Shown here piece by piece: positions 4,819 to 8,426 of a DNA stretch of 8,426 nt. The stretch is from Collinsella sp. GTDB lineage: Bacteria > Actinomycetota > Coriobacteriia > Coriobacteriales > Coriobacteriaceae. The stretch covers positions 1 to 8,426 of the forward strand of contig JAUMNV010000021.1 of NCBI GenBank assembly GCA_031295725.1, written 5' to 3'. Made by a program: the position numbers and the translations under genes. The notes under the pieces were generated by a model. It had not been told where the DNA came from. It did not search any database and saw only the letters and a program-made list of their open reading frames with translations. Numbering within the stretch: position 1 is the stretch's first letter; every line of letters begins with the position of its first letter.

Positions 4819-7362
4819 CTAGAACGTCTGCTCGTAATCGCTGTGCTTTTTGGCCGAACGCACCAGGAACTCCTGGTTGGCGTTGGTGCCCTTAAGACCC
4901 TTGATAAACGATGCGGCTGCGCGCTCGGTGTTGTTCATGCCGGCAAGAATGCGACGCAGGCCAAAGACAAACGGGCGCATCTGCTCGTCGACCAGCAGAT
5001 CCTCGTTGCGCGTACCGGAGGCAACGGGGTCAATGGCCGGGAAGATACGGCGATCGGCCAGGTCGCGGTCGAGCTTAAGCTCCATGTTGCCGGTGCCCTT
5101 GAACTCCTCAAAGATGACCTCGTCCATCTTGGAACCGGTGTCGATGAGGGCAGAGGCCAGGATGGTGAGCGAGCCACCGTTCTCGATATTGCGGGCTGCG
5201 CCCAGGAAGCGCTTGGGCGGATACAGTGCCGCCGAATCGACGCCGCCCGAAAGAATGCGGCCCGAGGCGGGCGCCGCCAAGTTGTAGGCGCGGGCAAGAC
5301 GCGTGATGGAGTCGAGCACCACCACGACGTCGCCACCCAGCTCCACGATGCGCTTGGCGCGCTCGATGACGAGCTCTGCCACACGAGTGTGGTTGTCGGC
5401 GGGCATATCGAAGGTCGACGCCACAACCTCGCCCTTGATGGAACGCTGCATATCGGTGACCTCTTCGGGGCGCTCGTCGACGAGCAGGCAGATGAGGTGC
5501 ACCTCGGGGTTGTTAATCGAGATAGACTGGCAGATCTTCTTGAGGATCGTGGTCTTGCCGGCCTTAGGCGGGGACACGATCAGGCCACGCTGACCCTTGC
5601 CGATCGGCGACACGATGTCGATGGCGCGACCGGTAATGGAGTCCTTGCCGTGCTCCATGCGCAGCGGCTCGTTGGGATAGACCGGGGTGAGCTCACCAAA
5701 CTTGGGGCGATTGCGAATCTGCTCGGGGTCCAGACCGTTGACGGTCGTGATCTTGGCGAGGCCGGCGCGCTTGTCGCCGCCGCGCGAAGGACGCAGCGAG
5801 CCCTCGATGACGTCGCCCGTGCGCAGACGCGCGGAGCGGATGAGGTAGGCGGGGACGAAGGCGTCGTCGTTGGACTTCATGTAACCGTGGGCGTGGATGA
5901 TACCGGAGCTGTCCGGACGAATCTGCAGGATGCCCTTGATGTCGCGGAAGCCCTCGGCCTTCGCGGCGGTGACGTAGATCTCCTCGACGAGCTCGGCTTT
6001 CTTCTTGCCGGTCGTCTCGATCTCGAACTCCTTGGCCTTCTCGCGCAGCTCGGCGACCTTCATGGCCGCGAGTTCCTCACGCGAAAGCGTGGGCTCGATG
6101 GGGGCGGCGTTGCGCTCCTTGTTGCGCTGTTTGCGATCGCGCTGGCGGTTGCGGCGGTCGTTGTTGCGCTCGTTGCGTTCCTCGTTGCGCTTGTGCTGGC
6201 GACGGTTGGAACGAGTGCCGTCTTCGGCCTCGGCGGGCGCGGCAGCATCGGTTGCGGCGGCGTCGGCATTGACCGCAGCGGCTTCATTGGCCTCGGCGCC
6301 AGAATCGACCTGCGCTTCGACATCAGCCTGATGCTCGGACGCCTTGGCCTTAGCGGACTTCTTACGACCGCGCTTGGGCTTCTCGGACGCAGGCTGTTCG
6401 ACGTCTTGGGGCTCGGCGGCATCAGTCGATGCATCGGCGGTCGTCTCATCGGAATCCTCGGACGCACCCTTCTTGGCAGCCTTAGCCTTGGACGTGCGCT
6501 TAACAGCAGTGCGACGGCTGCGACCGGGGCGGACGTCGGCGGACTCGGCATCGGCGGGAGCGGCCTCGGAAGTCGCAGCATCCTGAACGGGTGCATCGGC
6601 AGCGGTTGCAGACTCGGCGGTCGCCGCAGCATCCCGAGCAGCTGCAGCTGCGGCTGCGGCCTTCTCTGCCTCGACGAAGGCCTTGGGCTTGCGACCGCGA
6701 CGGTGCGGGCGCAAAGCCGGATCGACAACGGGAACTTCGCTGGCCTCGACAGGCGCAGCGGGCTCAGTTGGCGATGCGCCCTCCCCTGCCGCGGAACGGA
6801 CCGAAGCCTCAGTGAGCTCGGGGGTTACCTGTTCAGCAACCTGCTCGGCCTTAGCAGCCGTGCGACGTCGTGTGCGCGGTGCCGGCTTCTCGGTCGGTTG
6901 GTCGGCGGCAGGGGTCTCGGGCACAGACGGGGCTGCAAACTCGGTCAGAGCCGCGGCCTCGCGCTCGGCAGCACGACGGCGGGCGCGCACCACCTGAGCC
7001 TCGCTAATCTGCGCCAACGCACGTGCCTGCGCGACCTCATCGGAAATCGGCGCCGAGGAGTCAGCTGCAACGGTGCGCTTGGCGCGCGTCGTGCGCGTGG
7101 TACGGCGCTTGGGCTTGGTGACCTCCTCGCCGTCAGCAGCAGGCTTGGTCGTGCGGCGCGTACGCTTGGGCTTTGCCGGAGCAGCCTCCTCACCAGTTGC
7201 AGGCACGGCCTTCTCAGCCGCTGCAGGCGTAGGCGTCGAAGCAGCCTTAGGCGTCTCAGGAGCCGAGGCTTGCGCGGGCGCCGCGACCTGGTCCGACGCA
7301 ACCGGTGCAGCGGGAGCGGTCTGCGTCGTCGTTATTTCGTTTTCTTGCTGTTGATCAGACAC
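4819..7362 (-). CDS. rho: Transcription termination factor Rho with long disordered N-terminal extension
   Basis: This hexameric RNA-dependent ATPase/translocase releases RNA polymerase at Rho-dependent terminators. The 847 residues are twice the E. coli length (419). Residues 1-425 are an Ala/Glu/Pro/Thr-rich, disorder-like extension studded with basic clusters and ending in an Arg/Asn-rich block (384-418). The canonical core follows: Rho_N helical domain about 427-463, OB/cold-shock RNA-binding domain about 470-545, and RecA-like ATPase about 570-847. The P-loop is SPPKAGKTT (597-605, K603), the catalytic glutamate E630 in LLVDERPEEV, and Walker B VVVLDSITRLARAY (680-693, D684). The Q-loop is PASGRILSGGVD (698-709), the R-loop DTGSKMDEVIFEEFKGTGNMEL (741-762), and the arginine finger region SGTRNEDLL (782-790, R785). 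The start is GTG at 7362, because an in-frame TGA lies four codons upstream and no internal methionine occurs before residue 434. Its Shine-Dalgarno is weak. The OB fold lacks the usual FGF aromatics. Confidence 0.96.
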   Translation of the reverse strand: MSDQQQENEITTTQTAPAAPVASDQVAAPAQASAPETPKAASTPTPAAAEKAVPATGEEAAPAKPKRTRRTTKPAADGEEVTKPKRRTTRTTRAKRTVAADSSAPISDEVAQARALAQISEAQVVRARRRAAEREAAALTEFAAPSVPETPAADQPTEKPAPRTRRRTAAKAEQVAEQVTPELTEASVRSAAGEGASPTEPAAPVEASEVPVVDPALRPHRRGRKPKAFVEAEKAAAAAAAARDAAATAESATAADAPVQDAATSEAAPADAESADVRPGRSRRTAVKRTSKAKAAKKGASEDSDETTADASTDAAEPQDVEQPASEKPKRGRKKSAKAKASEHQADVEAQVDSGAEANEAAAVNADAAATDAAAPAEAEDGTRSNRRQHKRNEERNERNNDRRNRQRDRKQRNKERNAAPIEPTLSREELAAMKVAELREKAKEFEIETTGKKKAELVEEIYVTAAKAEGFRDIKGILQIRPDSSGIIHAHGYMKSNDDAFVPAYLIRSARLRTGDVIEGSLRPSRGGDKRAGLAKITTVNGLDPEQIRNRPKFGELTPVYPNEPLRMEHGKDSITGRAIDIVSPIGKGQRGLIVSPPKAGKTTILKKICQSISINNPEVHLICLLVDERPEEVTDMQRSIKGEVVASTFDMPADNHTRVAELVIERAKRIVELGGDVVVVLDSITRLARAYNLAAPASGRILSGGVDSAALYPPKRFLGAARNIENGGSLTILASALIDTGSKMDEVIFEEFKGTGNMELKLDRDLADRRIFPAIDPVASGTRNEDLLVDEQMRPFVFGLRRILAGMNNTERAAASFIKGLKGTNANQEFLVRSAKKHSDYEQTF

Positions 7363-7383
7363 AGTGTTTGCTCAACTTTCTTT

Positions 7384-7413
7384 TCAAGCCCTGTGATCAC
7401 ATGCTCCCTGCAT
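7384..7413 (-). other. Possible short upstream ORF in the rho leader
   Basis: ATG at 7413 opens a nine-codon frame (MQGACDHRA) that ends in TGA at 7386-7384, 21 bases before the rho GTG. It has a modest GAAGG three bases upstream. A second leader frame, starting at an ATG pair near 7463, runs past the rho start and stops at 7332 in another frame. Either could influence rho translation. Both may be chance, and coding is not shown. Confidence 0.2.
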
Positions 7414-7505
7414 AAACCTTCAGGGCGGCTAAACAGTCTAGTTCCGTTCAAAACGACGGACATCATTGATCTGTACCGAGATGATTGCGTCATATACGCA
7501 GCGTT

Positions 7506-7533
7506 AGTGTAACACAACCGCCGCCACCTGCAA
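7506..7533 (-). promoter_or_regulatory. Promoter of rho
   Basis: On the minus strand there is a -35 TTGCAG (7533-7528), a 16-bp spacer and a -10 TACACT (7511-7506). The predicted start near 7500 gives rho an untranslated leader of about 137 bases, long enough for autoregulation. argS has its own terminator upstream, so rho is probably transcribed alone. Confidence 0.65.
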
Positions 7534-7617
7534 CTTAGTCATTGGGAACGCTCTTAAACGACTAGTCAAAAGGGGCACTCTTTGGTTTAACACCCACAAA
7601 TCTGACTGCCTCCGCCA

Positions 7618-7768
7618 AAACTATGGCGGTTTACTACGATGAATCGCTCAACCGCGACCACTCCGAAACTTGTTGAACTAAAACCGCAGGTAGATGCCCT
7701 GCACTTTTTTGCGAAAAGCTGGCGTGGTTGGAATTTCTCATATTCATCGTAGTAAACCGGCATAGTTT
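7618..7768. repeat. 151-bp MITE-like inverted-repeat element
   Basis: Two 27-base terminal inverted repeats, 7618-7644 (starts AAACTATGGCGG) and 7742-7768 (ends CCGGCATAGTTT), match at 26 of 27 positions and enclose 97 bases. The single difference is G at 7626 against the complement of 7760. The arms continue imperfectly inward (CAACCGCG, 7649-7656, against CGTGGTTG, 7723-7730). The centre carries two small hairpins, GCAGG/CCTGC (7686-7702) and CTTTT/AAAAG (7704-7718). There is no coding frame. Size and symmetry fit a non-autonomous MITE or an intergenic palindromic repeat, or a structured RNA. No clear target-site duplication is visible. It lies between the argS terminator and the rho promoter, within an otherwise gene-free stretch (7363-7891). 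Confidence 0.75.
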
Positions 7769-7812
7769 CGTATTTCCAGCAGTTCCAAATTCGTCAATAC
7801 GTCGGCGTTTGC

Positions 7813-7845
7813 AAAAAGCCCGACCTCCGCATGGAGATCGGGCTT
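7813..7845 (-). terminator. Rho-independent terminator of argS
   Basis: On the minus strand AAGCCCGATCTCC and GGAGGTCGGGCTT form a 13-bp stem (one G-T wobble) with an ATGC loop, followed by a T run (7815-7813 and flank). It lies about 47 bases after the argS stop codon. Confidence 0.88.
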
Positions 7846-7891
7846 ATAGGGCTCAGCAAAGCCGAACCTACACGGTTAAATGACCCGCAGC

Positions 7892-8426
7892 TTACATCTG
7901 CTCGGGAGCGGAGACACCAACAAGGGTGAGCACCAGGGCGAGCGTCACGCGAACGGCATCGCAAGCGGCCAGACGGGCACGCGAAAGCTCGGGGTCGACG
8001 GGACGGCCCTCGCTCGGCAGCACCTGGCAGGCAGCGTAGAAGCTGTGGAAGTCGCCGGCAAGCTCCTCGGCAAAGTGCGTCAGACGGAACGGGGCGCGGT
8101 CGCGAGCACAGCTGGCGATGAGGTCGGTGAGCTCGTTGAGCTTACGCGAAAGGGCAAGCTCGGTCGGGTCGGTCAGCAGCGAGTAATCGACGTTCTCGCC
8201 GATGGCCTTCTCGGCGACGGCCTTCATGCCCATCTCGTCAGCCTGCTCGGGCGTAACGTCGGCGGCACGGCGCAGGATGGAGCACACGCGGGCGTGAGCA
8301 TACTGCACGTAATAGACCGGGTTGGAGTTGTCGCGCTTCTTAACGGCCTCAATATCGAAGTCGACCATCTGGTTGGAGCTCTTGGAGATGAGCGTGTAGC
8401 GAGCGGCATCGGAGCCGACCTCGTCG
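7892..8426 (-). CDS. argS: Arginyl-tRNA synthetase, C-terminal part (5' end outside window)
   Basis: This class I aminoacyl-tRNA synthetase attaches arginine to tRNA-Arg. The window holds the last 177 codons and the frame is open to the right edge. The fragment begins with DEVGSDAARYTL, the segment that normally follows the KMSK-type loop. It continues with the family-typical FDIEAVKKRDNSNPVYYVQYAHARVCSILRR and then the helical DALR anticodon-binding domain (...LARDRAP-like region, FAEELAGDFHSFY, ARLAACDAVRVTLALVLTLVGV). It ends with the characteristic SAPEQM (SAPERM in many orthologues). ArgS is usually about 550-590 residues, so roughly 400 residues, including the HIGH motif, lie outside. 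It ends in its own terminator and is followed on the same strand by rho. Confidence 0.95.
   Translation of the reverse strand, partial: DEVGSDAARYTLISKSSNQMVDFDIEAVKKRDNSNPVYYVQYAHARVCSILRRAADVTPEQADEMGMKAVAEKAIGENVDYSLLTDPTELALSRKLNELTDLIASCARDRAPFRLTHFAEELAGDFHSFYAACQVLPSEGRPVDPELSRARLAACDAVRVTLALVLTLVGVSAPEQM

Noticed and set aside
4334..4822. Plus-strand frame of 162 codons across the rho/membrane-protein gap
   Set aside because: It runs antisense through the start of the membrane-protein gene, its promoter and the rho terminator. It has no ribosome binding site or recognisable sequence.
7392..7401. TGTGATCACA as a CRP/FNR-type operator
   Set aside because: The half-sites have no spacer, whereas CRP sites need six bases between TGTGA and TCACA. 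The site also lies about 100 bases inside the rho transcript. It is kept only as part of the leader observation.
4807..7512. 901-codon plus-strand open frame covering all of rho on the opposite strand
   Set aside because: It is the antisense shadow of rho. In GC-rich DNA with few Leu TTA/CTA and Ser TCA codons on the coding strand, the opposite frame stays open. Its translation is a Gly/Leu/Arg/Val-rich sequence with no recognisable motif, and the minus strand encodes an unambiguous Rho.

Overview
The window reads as a GC-rich chromosomal segment of an actinobacterium, most likely a gut Coriobacteriia close to Collinsella. The reasons are the high GC with strong G/C third positions, a Rho factor with a very long Ala/Glu/Lys/Arg-rich N-terminal extension, and an argS-rho neighbourhood that recalls the actinobacterial argS...rho region. 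The genus is inferred from general resemblance and no database search was run.

Layout. Positions 1-158 hold two minus-strand tRNA genes, tRNA-His(GTG) followed by tRNA-Lys(CTT), which is cut by the window edge. A good sigma70-type promoter for them lies at 185-213. Diverging from them on the plus strand are two separate genes: a PLP-dependent fold-type I aminotransferase (324-1505), closed by a strong terminator, and a ROK-family fructokinase-type sugar kinase (1645-2535). A symmetrical, probably bidirectional terminator (2619-2663) separates these from the minus-strand block.

The minus-strand block, in transcription order from the right edge, is as follows. The 3' part of argS (7892-8426, partial) ends in its own terminator. 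An intergenic stretch then holds a 151-bp inverted-repeat element (7618-7768) and the rho promoter. rho follows (4819-7362) with its terminator. Next comes a separate promoter driving a two-gene unit: an unrecognised, membrane-anchored, largely disordered protein (3106-4506), then a VanZ-family membrane protein (2649-3098), seven bases apart.

Functionally this is mostly housekeeping: tRNA supply and charging (tRNA-His, tRNA-Lys, ArgS), transcription termination (Rho) and amino-acid and sugar metabolism. The parts that most deserve attention are Rho itself and two other items. Rho has a disordered polyampholyte N-terminus of about 425 residues and an RNA-binding OB fold whose usual aromatic residues are replaced. 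The other items are the MITE-like hairpin element between argS and rho, and the uncharacterised membrane/disordered protein paired with VanZ. I see no CRISPR array, phage, toxin-antitoxin or defence module.
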